From contig OX392536.1 in NCBI GenBank assembly GCA_947623455.1, positions 38,135,465-38,199,464 of the forward strand: DNA of 64,000 bases, read 5' to 3'. Below the pieces are notes generated by a model. That model saw only the letters and a list, made by a program, of their open reading frames with translations. It had not been told where the DNA came from and did not search any database. The position numbers and the translations under genes were made by a program. Shown here piece after piece: positions 48,401 through 59,913 of this stretch. Position 1 is the first letter of the stretch. Every line of letters begins with the position of its first letter. Origin of the DNA: Mimachlamys varia (lineage: Eukaryota > Mollusca > Bivalvia > Pectinida > Pectinidae).

Positions 48401-51400
48401 ACATGTATATGTAATTGGTTTCATAGTGTCCACTTATTGTATAATCTCCCTAACATCCCCAAGTCTTACTGTTATTTTTTCTTTTTTTCTTTTAAATAAA
48501 GTCACTTCTACTTGTCCTTTTTCATGTTCCATACACTCTGCAGGTATCTTAAATTGTACTATATTAGTGCTGATTTGGTAAATTTTTACACTTTGCTATC
48601 TGTAAAAAAAACCCCCAAAAAACAAAGACTTTGCCGCAAGGCCTTTCTGCCTTCTCAGGCTTCTTAAGGCGACAAAGTCTTTGTTTTTTGTTCTATATAT
48701 ATATATATCTGCCATGTGTTTTTATTAACCAGACTTTTTGCATGAGATTTGTGCTTTCTCTTATAAATTTATTATAAAAGGATTGAAAGTCAATTTTTAA
48801 AACTTTCATAGACTATTAGTGCTATGAAAGGTCAGCTGTTACATCCATATTGCATGAAGCCCACTGGGTAGAACAGCCCAGTTTGAATGAAATAGGCCCC
48901 AATGATAATAATTAGTCATTCGCCCAGGGCTTTCTCCATGTTATTCAAGGTGAAGCGACAAGACTCTCATTGAACAAGCTTGATCTATGACGTCACAAGT
49001 AAACCCTGTGCTTGAGAACCATTGCTTTCAGTCTTTTATGAAAAGCATTTCTGCTGGTAATGTTCATGTAGTGGGTTGCAGCGCAAATGTAAATATAAGA
49101 CTATGTTCAAACAACTGCTGTAATTCTTGTAACAGCTATAACTGTCGTTAAGGATATAGATAGGGGGTAACAATAATTTTTTTTTGATTTTTTGTTTTTT
49201 GCAAAATTGATTACCTATAAACCTACTACATCATATAACAAAAAGTAATTTTCAAAATTATGTTCCCAAATGTGTCAATTAACGTGATTTAACATTGAAC
49301 ACCCTCATACAGATCAACACGTGGTACTGTTTACACCATAAACAGATACATCACACAGTGGCGTGGTCAGTTAAAAAGTCATTAGCCCAGTGCTATGGCG
49401 GTGTGAAGTGATGGGTCATCATGCTGCTATAATCCATTAAGTCATGGTCAGTCTTTGATGTAATACATACTATAAGAGAGGGGCCGGAGCGTTTCTAATG
49501 ACCCCTTCATTACATGGGAGGAGCTTATCCTATGTCCAGTCTGACATTTCGCGGGAAAGGGGCATTTTCACTGAGAAATATTTTAATATTCATTAATTTC
49601 TCAGTTATTTGAACCAATGCATGCTCCGTTTTTTCGGAGGACAGCTTGATGGATACATGTCTAGCCATGATTAATGGTTTGGTAGGCAGAATCGGTCAGA
49701 TAAGTGTTAAACCCAGAGATATCGGATTTCAAAGAGTGGAAATGGTCTTTAGAGCACTTTCATAAATTCAACAAGTTGTCAACTTCAAGCAGCCATAACT
49801 TTGGCATCTGTTGACCGATTTCTTCCAAATTTTGCAGGATTGTTGGGAATGACCTTGTCAACAATAACGTGCCTCAGTTTCTGAAGAATTTAGCTACAAC
49901 AAGATTTATAACCAATTAAGTGAATTTGGGCATGAAAATCCCACCCAGAGACCATAAAATCGAAATTACTTCAATTCTAGAACATATAGGAAAAATCTGA
50001 GGCACGTTTTTGTAGATGACCTTTCTGTCCGTCAATAGGAAAAGTATTGTCAGTTTTTGTAAGAAAATGTGAAAGAAGATCCAAATTCAAAAGTGTCCGT
50101 CATTTTTTATATTATATACTATTATGCAATTATGAATTACTTTAACACTATAATAATATATTCACTTTATAGAAAATTTAATAACCTTTCCAATGATATA
50201 TGATACATGTATGTGATTAAATGTATATCCAAAATATTAAGCAAAACATCTGAAGAGACTGTACCCCCTATCTATATCCTTAATATATGTTTACTACCTT
50301 ACTGCGATTTTTTTCCTCATGTTTGTCGTAATAATAGCTCTTCAGAGCTAATGAATAGCCATATATACAACTATGAATACAATAACTTGTATCGTGACAG
50401 CTGAAACACTTTCACAAATGGGCTTGTATTAAACATTCCTTAAATCATATAAACCACTCACCTTGGACTAAAGCCATGGTAGTTCACTGACATTCCTTAA
50501 CTTATATAAACCACTCACCTTGGACTAAAGCCATGACAGTTCACTGACATTCCTTAACTTATATAAACCACTCACCTTGGACTAAAGCCATGACAGTTCA
50601 CTGACATTCCTTAACTTATATAAACCACTCACCTTGGACTAAAGCCATGACAGTTCACTGACATTCCTTAACTTATATAAACCATTCACCTTGGACTAAA
50701 GCCATGACAGTTCACTGACATTCCTTAACTTATATAAACCACTCACCTCGGACTAAAGCCATGACAGTTCACTGACATTCCTTAACTTATATAAACCACT
50801 AACCTTGAACTAAAGCCATGGTAGTTCACTGACATTCCTTAACTTATATAAACCACTCACCTTGGACTAAAGCCATGACAGTTCACTGACATTCCTTAAC
50901 TTATATAAACCACTCACCTTGGACTAAAGCCATGGTAGTTCACTGACATTCCTTAACTTATATAAACCACTCACCTTGGACTAAAGCCATGGTAGTTCAC
51001 TGACATTCCTTAACTTATATAAACCATTCACCTTGGACTAAAGCCATAACAGTTCACTGACATTCCTTAAATCATATAAACCACTCACCTTGGACTAAAG
51101 CCATGGTAGTTCACCAACATTCCTTAACTTATATAAACCACTCACCTTGGACTAAAGCCATGACAGTTCACTGACATTCCTTAACTTATATAAACTATTC
51201 ACCTTGGACTAAAGCCATGGTAGTTCACTGACATTCCTTAACTTATATAAACCACTCACCTTGGACTAAAGCCATGACGGTTCACTGACATTCCTTAACT
51301 TATATAAACCACTCACCTTGGACTAAAGTCATGACAGTTCACTGACATTCCTTAACTTATATAAACCACTCACCTTGGACTAAAGCCATGGTAGTTCACC

Positions 51401-54400
51401 AACATTCCTTAACTTATATAAACCACTAACCTTGGACTAAAGCCATGACAGTTCACTGACATTCCTTAACTTATATAAACCACTCACCTTGGACTAAAGC
51501 CATGACAGTTCACTGACATTCCTTAACTTATATATACCACTCACCTTGAACTAAAGCCATGACAGTTCACTGACATTCCTTAACTTATATAAACCACTCA
51601 CCTTGGACTAAAGCCATGACAGTTCACTGACATTCCTTAACTTATATAAACCATTCACCTTGGACTAAAGCCATGACAGTTCACCAACATTCCTTAACTT
51701 ATATAAACCACTCACCTTGGACTAAAGTCATGACAGTTCACTGACATTCCTTAACTTATATAAACCACTCACCTTGGACTAAAGCCATGACAGTTCACCA
51801 ACATTCCTTAACTTATATAAACCACTCACCTTGGACTAAAGCCATGACAGTTCACCAACATTCCTTAACTTATATAAACCACTCACCTTGGACTAAAGTC
51901 ATGACAGTTCACTGACATTCCTTAACTTATATAAACCACTCACCTTGGACTAAAGCCATGACAGTTCACTGACATTCCTTAACTTATATAAACCACTCAC
52001 CTTGGACTAAAGTCATGACAGTTCACTGACATTCATTAACTTATATAAACCACTCACCTTGGACTAAAGCCATGACAGTTCACTGACATTCCTTAACTTA
52101 TATAAACCACTCACCTTGGACTAAAGCCATGACAGTTCACTGACATTCCTTAACTTATATAAACCACTCACCTTGAACTAAAGTCATGACAGTTAACCAA
52201 CATTCCTTAACTTATATAAACCACTCACCTTGGACTAAAGCCATGACAGTTCACCAACATTCCTTAACTTATATAAACCACTCACCTTGGACTAAAGCCA
52301 TGACAGTTAACCAACATTCCTTAACTTATATAAACCACTCACCTTGGACTAAAGCCATGACAGTTCACCAACATTCCTTAACTTATATAAACCACTCACC
52401 TTGAACTAAAGCCATGGTAGTTCACTGACATTCCTTAACTTATATAAACCACTCACCTTGGACTAAAGCCATGACAGTTCACTGACATTCCTTAACTTAT
52501 ATAAACCACTCACCTTGGACTAAAGCCATGGTAGTTCACTGACATTCCTTAACTTATATAAACCACTCACCTTGGACTAAAGCCATGGTAGTTCACTGAC
52601 ATTCCTTAACTTATATAAACCATTCACCTTGGACTAAAGCCATAACAGTTCACTGACATTCCTTAAATCATATAAACCACTCACCTTGGACTAAAGCCAT
52701 GGTAGTTCACCAACATTCCTTAACTTATATAAACCACTCACCTTGGACTAAAGCCATGACAGTTCACTGACATTCCTTAACTTATATAAACTATTCACCT
52801 TGGACTAAAGCCATGGTAGTTCACTGACATTCCTTAACTTATATAAACCACTCACCTTGGACTAAAGCCATGACGGTTCACTGACATTCCTTAACTTATA
52901 TAAACCACTCACCTTGGACTAAAGTCATGACAGTTCACTGACATTCCTTAACTTATATAAACCACTCACCTTGGACTAAAGCCATGGTAGTTCACCAACA
53001 TTCCTTAACTTATATAAACCACTAACCTTGGACTAAAGCCATGACAGTTCACTGACATTCCTTAACTTATATAAACCACTCACCTTGGACTAAAGCCATG
53101 ACAGTTCACTGACATTCCTTAACTTATATATACCACTCACCTTGAACTAAAGCCATGACAGTTCACTGACATTCCTTAACTTATATAAACCACTCACCTT
53201 GGACTAAAGCCATGACAGTTCACTGACATTCCTTAACTTATATAAACCATTCACCTTGGACTAAAGCCATGACAGTTCACCAACATTCCTTAACTTATAT
53301 AAACCACTCACCTTGGACTAAAGTCATGACAGTTCACTGACATTCCTTAACTTATATAAACCACTCACCTTGGACTAAAGCCATGACAGTTCACCAACAT
53401 TCCTTAACTTATATAAACCACTCACCTTGGACTAAAGCCATGACAGTTCACCAACATTCCTTAACTTATATAAACCACTCACCTTGGACTAAAGTCATGA
53501 CAGTTCACTGACATTCCTTAACTTATATAAACCACTCACCTTGGACTAAAGCCATGACAGTTCACTGACATTCCTTAACTTATATAAACCACTCACCTTG
53601 GACTAAAGTCATGACAGTTCACTGACATTCATTAACTTATATAAACCACTCACCTTGGACTAAAGCCATGACAGTTCACTGACATTCCTTAACTTATATA
53701 AACCACTCACCTTGGACTAAAGCCATGACTGTTCACTGACATTCCTTAACTTATATAAACCACTCACCTTGAACTAAAGTCATGACAGTTAACCAACATT
53801 CCTTAACTTATATAAACCACTCACCTTGGACTAAAGCCATGACAGTTCACCAACATTCCTTAACTTATATAAACCACTCACCTTGGACTAAAGCCATGAC
53901 AGTTAACCAACATTCCTTAACTTATATAAACCACTCACCTTGAACTAAAGCCATGACAGTTAACCAACATTCCTTAACTTATATAAACCACTCACCTTGG
54001 ACTAAAGCCATGACAGTTCACCAACATTCCTTAACTTATATAAACCACTCACCTTGAACTAAAGTCATGACAGTTCACTGACATTCCTTAACTTATATAC
54101 ACCACTAACCTTGAACTAAAGCCATGACAGTTCACTGACATTCCTTAACTTATATAAACCACTCACCTTGGACTAAAGCCATGACAGTTCACTGACATTC
54201 CTTAACTTATATAAACCACTAACCTTGGACTAAAGCCATGACAGTTCACTGACATTCCTTAACTTATATATACCACTAACCTTGGACTAAAGCCATGGTA
54301 GTTCACTGACATTCCTTAACTTATATAAACCACTAACCTTGGACTAAAGCCATGACAGTTCCAATAAAGAAAAACATTTTCCCCTGCTGCATACTGAAAT

Positions 54401-57400
54401 CACAATAAACAATAAACTGTATCCTCAAATACTGACATAAGGAGGCTTATTGATTCTCAGCTTAATATTGAACTTCAGTTCTTAAATTCACAAATTTTCA
54501 AGATGTGTATCTCATACAAATTGATTTCAATTGAAAGGAAGAGAGACAGAAAAAGTACAAATATTTTACACATAAAAGAAAATATAAACTTTTTCAGAAC
54601 TTTTGTACAAACAATATGTAGATAATAATAAATAATTTTGGAAGAGCTTACCTATCATACTGCAGTCTGTTGTGTGTAAGGAATGTTAGCGTAAACTCTA
54701 GTCCCGAGTACAGAAACAGATAAACAAAGTACACCAATCCCATCTTCTGTACTGTCTGAGAATCTGAAAAAAAAAACACAAAGGAGTTGATGATGAAGGG
54801 CTAGGATCTGTTCATTTATGCGGAATAATCGGTTTATGTGTTTTTAAATAAAACATTTTGGTATAAATTCTAGCAGCCCTGCAAATGTTTATGCAGGCCT
54901 TGTAAAGCTCTATCAAGGCTCTCCTGAAAGCAGCATTAGACAACTAGGTCTGACTTCACTAATGGTAGGTCAGCAGCTTAAGATTACAAGGTCTGACCTA
55001 AGATTACAAGGTCTGACCTAAATAATGGTAGGTCAGCAGATTAAGATTACAAGGTCTGACCTTACTAATGGTAGGTCAACAGATTAAGATTACAAGGTCT
55101 GACCTAAGATTACAAGGTCTGACCTAAATAATGGTAGGTCAGCAGCTTAAGATTACAAGGTCTGACCTTACTAATGGTAGGTCAGCAGCTTAAGATTACA
55201 AGGTCTGACCTTACTAATGGTAGGTCAGCAGCTTAAGATTACAAGGTCTGACCTAAGATTACAAGGTCTGACCTAAATAATGGTAGGTCAGCAGATTAAG
55301 ATTACAAGGGGTACATTTGCGCTACAGGAGGCACATGCAGAAATATTTCACGATAAACGAACGCACTTGGACCGAACCATAGGCAGAGCTAAAAATCCAC
55401 AGTTTCAGAGGAGAAATTAATGACAGGATCAAGAATAAAATGTCGTAATTGCACGCGTCCCATCATTATATAATGTATCTTTACATCTTCTTATGTACTG
55501 ACATTGTTTAAAAAATAAATAACGCAAACAAACGATAGTCAACAATTTAGTTTCGGCCAGATAGGTCTGGACCCCTCAAACCACACGTGCCAGATTTTCC
55601 AGAGGTCAGCCTCGGTCAAAATCTGTGCCTGGTGTTTTCACTCCAGGTTCAACTTGTTCAACTGTATAAACCGGTAGCGCGAATGTACCCAAAATCTAAC
55701 CTCGTTTAATAAACGTACACAACTTTGGTCCAACTGGTTTAAGAGTTTAAATGAAAACTTCCCTGGTCAACCAATATAGCTGGGTGATTGGTATTTCCAC
55801 AGATGAAAGAAGACACATGGTAATAATAGGTTGTGTACAATGTATCCTTATCTATTTCTATATTGTGTGAAAGACAGTTCTCACCTGACTTAGATAACTT
55901 TGTAACAGATGAAAACTTAAATAATGACACAGGGTTGATGAGGTGGGATGTGTTTTGCCATCCACTAGCTACTGACTTGGCCTGAATAAAAAAACATTTG
56001 ATGATTATTAGTTTTGATACTCTCTAACAACAAGCATTTTTACTTTGGATTGATACCAATGCCAATATGTATTGCATACAAAACATTACTGTTATCAAAG
56101 TGATGTTAAAAGCTTTCATTAGAATTTTTTCAGGAAAAAATGGTTGAACATTGCAACCATTTTGATTGTGAAAAATAAGTTGGTATGACAAACCTCCATA
56201 TTAAACATAATATTAAAAGAAGGATTTCAGTTTCTGATGTCAAATATCAAACAAAGTTGACAAGGTTTTACTTTACAGAATCACACCAGCTTGATTACTA
56301 AAAATTATTTTTAAAACATACCAGTTTTGCCAAAATGACAGACTTCAGAAAAGAAAATGAAATTCTTGAGAAAATCAGTGTTGTATTAGGTTTTTATTGG
56401 GTTTGATAATGGTCAGTTTGTGAAATACTTACCCGTTTATCAATCGGGAGTGTTTCTTTGAAAAACAAATATACAAATAAAACATCTGAGACAGCTAGGA
56501 CGAGGGCGAAGAGAGCAGGAGGGGTGTAAAATGCCCCATCCTGTTGTCGTGCCCACACAGAGAATCCTGCACCAATCAGAGGACCGAACACAAAACCGAT
56601 GGAAAATGCTACACCAATCAAAGCCTGCAAGACAATGGATGAGAGACAATGGACAACTTTATTCAAGAAGTTATACATCTTTTTTTCTGATGATAGAAAT
56701 ATACCTAAGGTCATTTGAGTTCCAATAATCTTTTATAAACATAAAACAAAATTAATATCTTTGTACAGTAACAACTAAACAGTAAATCATTCATATGTTC
56801 ATGAAAATGAATTTATCATATACAGAATACTGAGTGAGGAAGATAATGATACATGAGTTATAACTAGATTTATTAATTACTTAACTCAATCAAACGATAT
56901 CTGCAATCCTGTAACACTTTATATTTTGTAACAACAGTTATGATTGGCTGACGTACCATTCCCTTGCCACGCCTCTCCTGCGGTAAGATATCGGCCACGA
57001 CTGCTGTTGAGAGACTGATGTTCCCCTTACTGAGTCCCCCGATGATTCGGGCGATGACAAACAAACCAAAGTTGTGTGACACTGCCCAGACAGCGTAGGA
57101 TATAGCTACTCCGATCTGTAACAGTAGTGGGATCAACAGTTAAAACACTAAATTTGCTACTTAATTGACCTGTTTATGCTGGCTTTCTAATTAGATAAAC
57201 AATTTGAAGAGATACCGACTGTTCAATGCCAAGGTCATGTCGCTGCTGATTGTGAGAAAGCTGAAGTTGACTGTAAGCCTGTTGCATTTTTCTTCAATTT
57301 TGTACATAATTATATCATTCACATTTATCTACTTTTTCTTTGTTTTCCTTTGTTTTCATTCTTGGCAAATTGCAAGTTTATTTCAAAGTTGAAAATCTCT

Positions 57401-59913
57401 GATCTCTATAAATTTGGACACTTGCATGTAAACCCCCCAGAAAAGTTTTGTCCCAGTGACTTTGAGTTTAGACAGGTCAAACTGTGATATAAATGTTAAC
57501 AAGGAATGCAGTATTTGTAACTATATTTTTATATATGTTTTGGTTACCATTGAGACAATGAGGATAGGGCGGCGCCCATAAGCATCTGAAGCTGCACCTA
57601 CTACAGGGGAGGCAAGAAATTGCAGCATGGAAAACAGGGATCCAATCAAACCTGAAATCAAATATCACATGGTCAGGTAAAGCCAATTGAACCTGATGAC
57701 AGCTCAAAGACATTCAACAGACATAAATTATGATATTTTTCTCCCTAATTTTCAACTGTTTCAGTTGTTTCTAGGGAACAAGAAAGCCACACGGAATGTC
57801 TTGTTTCTCCAGAGTAAAATCTTTTAGTGTGAAAAATGCCACAGAGCAGACTTTTGTTTTAAGTGCAGTACATGTCATTACCAGTAACACCTTATAAAAC
57901 ATACCTCCAAACAGAACAGAATTCCATCGTGGAGTATCTGGGGCACCGACCAATTCCCGAAACCCTTTCACAGAGTTCATCAACGACTGGTAAAGTTGAT
58001 CCTGTTTGATAAAGGAGCGTATACCCAAATATTAAAACTGGCACTGACTAAATGATTCAGTTTAATGTAACTAGGCACTGTTGAAAAATTATTATTATTC
58101 AATAATTTGAATGGAACCTTGTATATTTATTTTGATATCTTTTCAATCATTTATGAATTCTTGGAAATGAAAATATGCAGAGTTTCATGATTGAGATGCA
58201 ATTAACATTTTTACTCATACAAATAATACTTAAAGCAAAACACTTCAGTTAATACCTTTTGCAAGTAAAATATTCCCATATGTGGCTTGCATTTGTTCAA
58301 CAAGTATACTTTTTCTGCTGAATATTCACACGGTTCATAGGATACATTTGGATAAACCGTACATTCAGATATCTCATTATTATGGAAAGAAAGAACTTGC
58401 ACATGAGCAGATATTTTTGGGGTGAATATTGGTTAAACTGATAGAGTAAATCAGTTACTTTCACAAAGACAACATCATACAACCTGAGTTACAGACAGAC
58501 ACATTGTTAGTTTACATAAGACTGTGATAAGTTAAGATGTAGATCTCCAAACAAATTACTGTTGAGGGTGGATGGACGAAAGGAGTTTCGACAAGTTGAT
58601 ATGAGTATACCCCTCTAACTTCATTGCGGAGGTACAATAATTAAAGTGTGGATAACTTGTTAACAGAATGTGTAGTTAAGTAGTGAGCCCAACAGGGAGT
58701 TTTTTTCATTTTTCTGATGTTAAATGGAGAGCATAGTAGTTGACATATTTTGGCTATAGGTTAGCCGTCATCAGAACAACAATAAAACATTGTGATGTCT
58801 TAGATACATGTGTAAATAAAGAAATTGATGACGTGAAAATAGAGTATACAAAATACTGCCAAACGGCAATTTGGCGGAGAAATATATTTGATGTGGAGAT
58901 GAAGTTAACAGTGCATACTAAATCTATTGAGTTATGTATTCAAAAACTGATAAAAGCTCAATATGCTCAGGAGAGGACCAGGGTGAAATTTTTTATGAGT
59001 TTTGAGAACGATCCATCCAGTACTTATCAAGAAATAGCGATCAAAAACTATTACTATCAAATTCGAAGATAGTCGCCCGTCAGCCATATTTTTTTTGGGA
59101 TAGACTCAAAAATTTAACAATGCACAACTAGAGATCAGGGGGGCACCTGCATGTGAAATATGAGAAGGATCCATCCATTACTTCTCAAGAAATAGCGATC
59201 ACAAACTATTAATGCAAAATCCAAGAAGGCTGCCTGTCAACCATATTGTTTTTCGGAGCGGCTTAAAAAGTTGACAATGCACAGGTAGGGACCAAGGGAC
59301 CAACCTACATGTGAAATTTGAGAAGGATCCATCCAGTACTTTTCAAGAAATAGTGATCACAAGAATTTTTTAAGGACGGACGGACCATGGAACACAGATG
59401 CAGGTTGATTTGAATAGCTCGCCATCTGATGATGGTGGGCTTAAATGAAAATCCAACTGAACCAATGCCCTTCCCTCAACTTGCTTCATACAAGCCACTA
59501 TGGATGATTTATATAAGGCAAAACATTAAGTTCCAGGTACTGTGACTGGAAAGATGAGGTAAGGCATGTGTACCAGATCAGAAACAGGGAAAGCAGAAGT
59601 AGTATCTTTAGGAGTGATTCAGAATGATACACATATTCTGTCTTAAAACTGCTTTTTATCCTAACTATTTCAGACAGACTAAATAGTCTAGTACAGAGCT
59701 ATGTATCAATGGTTGCCCTTATAAAGTCAATACCTCTTTCTGACTCCCGTAAAAGTCCAGCAGGGAAGGTAAGATGGGGAGAATGACAGTGAAGGCCAGT
59801 AGATCTATGACGAGGGACACAAACAAGATCGTCAGGATCCGGTTCTCCCCCTCCCCCTTGTCATCCTTCCTTCTCTCACTCTTCTGACCCACAGCACCAT
59901 TGGAGGAGGACAT
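45416..59913 (-). CDS. MFSD10: Major facilitator superfamily domain-containing protein 10, complete, 12 coding exons
   Basis: Seen: coding exons on the minus strand, in order: 59913-59734, 58001-57905, 57651-57548, 57115-56957, 56624-56433, 55981-55885, 54763-54652, 54393-54338, 48195-48143, 47685-47595, 46965-46828, 45525-45416. All have GT-AG borders. They sum to 1389 nt (462 aa; human about 455). ATG at 59913 is chosen because TAA lies upstream in frame; the frame also contains a GTG two codons earlier. Family signs: LLAFTVILPILP (TM1), NSVLFGGLIGS, MFS motif A-like GAASDAYGRRP, GGLSKGNISLSTAVVADI, KETLPIDKR at the central loop, QQGKMFFFIG, GVFRSLGALARALGP, and VYWSCGDKVCYLTGG in the last exon. 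Known: MFSD10 (TETRAN) is a 12-helix membrane transporter linked to organic-anion efflux. Odd: introns 8 and 10 hold arrays made of the gene's own splice junctions. It is convergent with ARMH3. Confidence 0.95.
45580..46140. repeat. Diverged tandem repeat of about 130-140 bp in MFSD10 intron 11
   Basis: About four diverged monomers, marked by CAAGTGTGACC, TTTGACCTTGAC, CCAAAATCTAATCA and GAACTAAATCT. The TGACCTTGA words recall the nuclear-receptor-type half-sites of the monomers at 28 kb and 37 kb, but the rest differs. Probably an old relic of a similar element. Confidence 0.55.
46160..46506. mobile_element. Palindromic element with two nested inverted repeats
   Basis: A first hairpin pairs about 46167-46212 with about 46229-46277 (GGAATTTATTAAAC against GTTTAATAAATTCC) around a small loop. 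A second, perfect 20 bp inverted repeat pairs 46293-46312 with 46487-46506 (GTAAGTTATGTGATAAATAA). Probably two halves of a foldback-type MITE in MFSD10 intron 11. Confidence 0.6.
46707..46733. repeat. 27 bp poly(C)/poly(G) run
   Basis: An uninterrupted run of 27 C, about 95 bp on the intron side of the MFSD10 exon 11 donor. On the coding strand it is G27, able to form quadruplex or triplex structures. Two similar runs occur at 1083-1100 (C18) and 13194-13211 (G18). Confidence 0.9.
46927..47415 (-). repeat. 49 bp minisatellite copying the MFSD10 exon 11 acceptor and exon start
   Basis: On the gene's strand each unit is about 10 nt of intron ending TATATTTCAG plus about 39 nt matching the first part of exon 11 (46965-46927, CAGCCAC, GTGGTGCCCTG). 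The real junction is the last of about ten copies. This is the acceptor-side counterpart of the donor arrays. Confidence 0.92.
48617..48689. repeat. Short hairpin, about 21 bp arms
   Basis: AAAAAACAAAGACTTTGCCG (48617-48636) and its inverted copy CGACAAAGTCTTTGTTTTTT (48670-48689) enclose about 33 bases that contain GCCTTTCTGCC and further pairing. It lies in MFSD10 intron 8, about 420 bp beyond exon 9. It could be a small MITE remnant or a processed hairpin; nothing identifies a known small RNA. Confidence 0.6.
50431..54361 (-). repeat. 57 bp minisatellite, about 68 copies, copying the MFSD10 exon 8 end and its donor
   Basis: On the gene's strand the unit is the last 24 nt of exon 8 (residues GTVMALVQ, ending AGTCCAAG) plus 33 nt of intron. 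The real donor at 54338/54337 is AAG|GTTAGT, whereas most copies read AAG|GTGAGT. The 28-unit block at about 50790-52340 is repeated with the same order of variants 1596 bp later (52390-53935). It fills most of the 6.1 kb intron 8. Confidence 0.94.
54960..55305. repeat. 43 bp imperfect tandem repeat in MFSD10 intron 6
   Basis: About eight copies of a unit with AATGGTAGGTCAGCAG, ATTAAGATTACAAGG and TCTGACCT, some with an extra doubled GATTACAAGGTCTGACCTAA segment. Not attached to an exon. It ends against the MITE at 55312. Confidence 0.8.
55312..55691 (-). mobile_element. MITE of about 375 bp, copy 2
   Basis: The same element as at 35685-36058 in the opposite orientation. Its ends are GGGTACATTTGCGCTAC and GTAGCGCGAATGTACCC. 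It lies in MFSD10 intron 6, directly beside the 43 bp repeat. No coding frame. Confidence 0.8.
58960..59455 (+). mobile_element. Element with about 160 bp monomers, second copy
   Basis: Three monomers, each with GATCCATCCA(G/T)TACTT, CAAGAAATAG and GTCAGCCATATT, are followed by TTTAAGGACGGACGGACC and an end reading ATCTGATGATGGTGGGCTT. The end and monomers match the older element at 36640-39265. Frames over it (such as 58740-59072) look fortuitous. It lies in MFSD10 intron 1. Confidence 0.65.

Noticed and set aside
58740..59072. 110-codon plus-strand frame
   Set aside because: Its second half is monomer sequence of the element at 58960-59455, and no family resemblance was seen.
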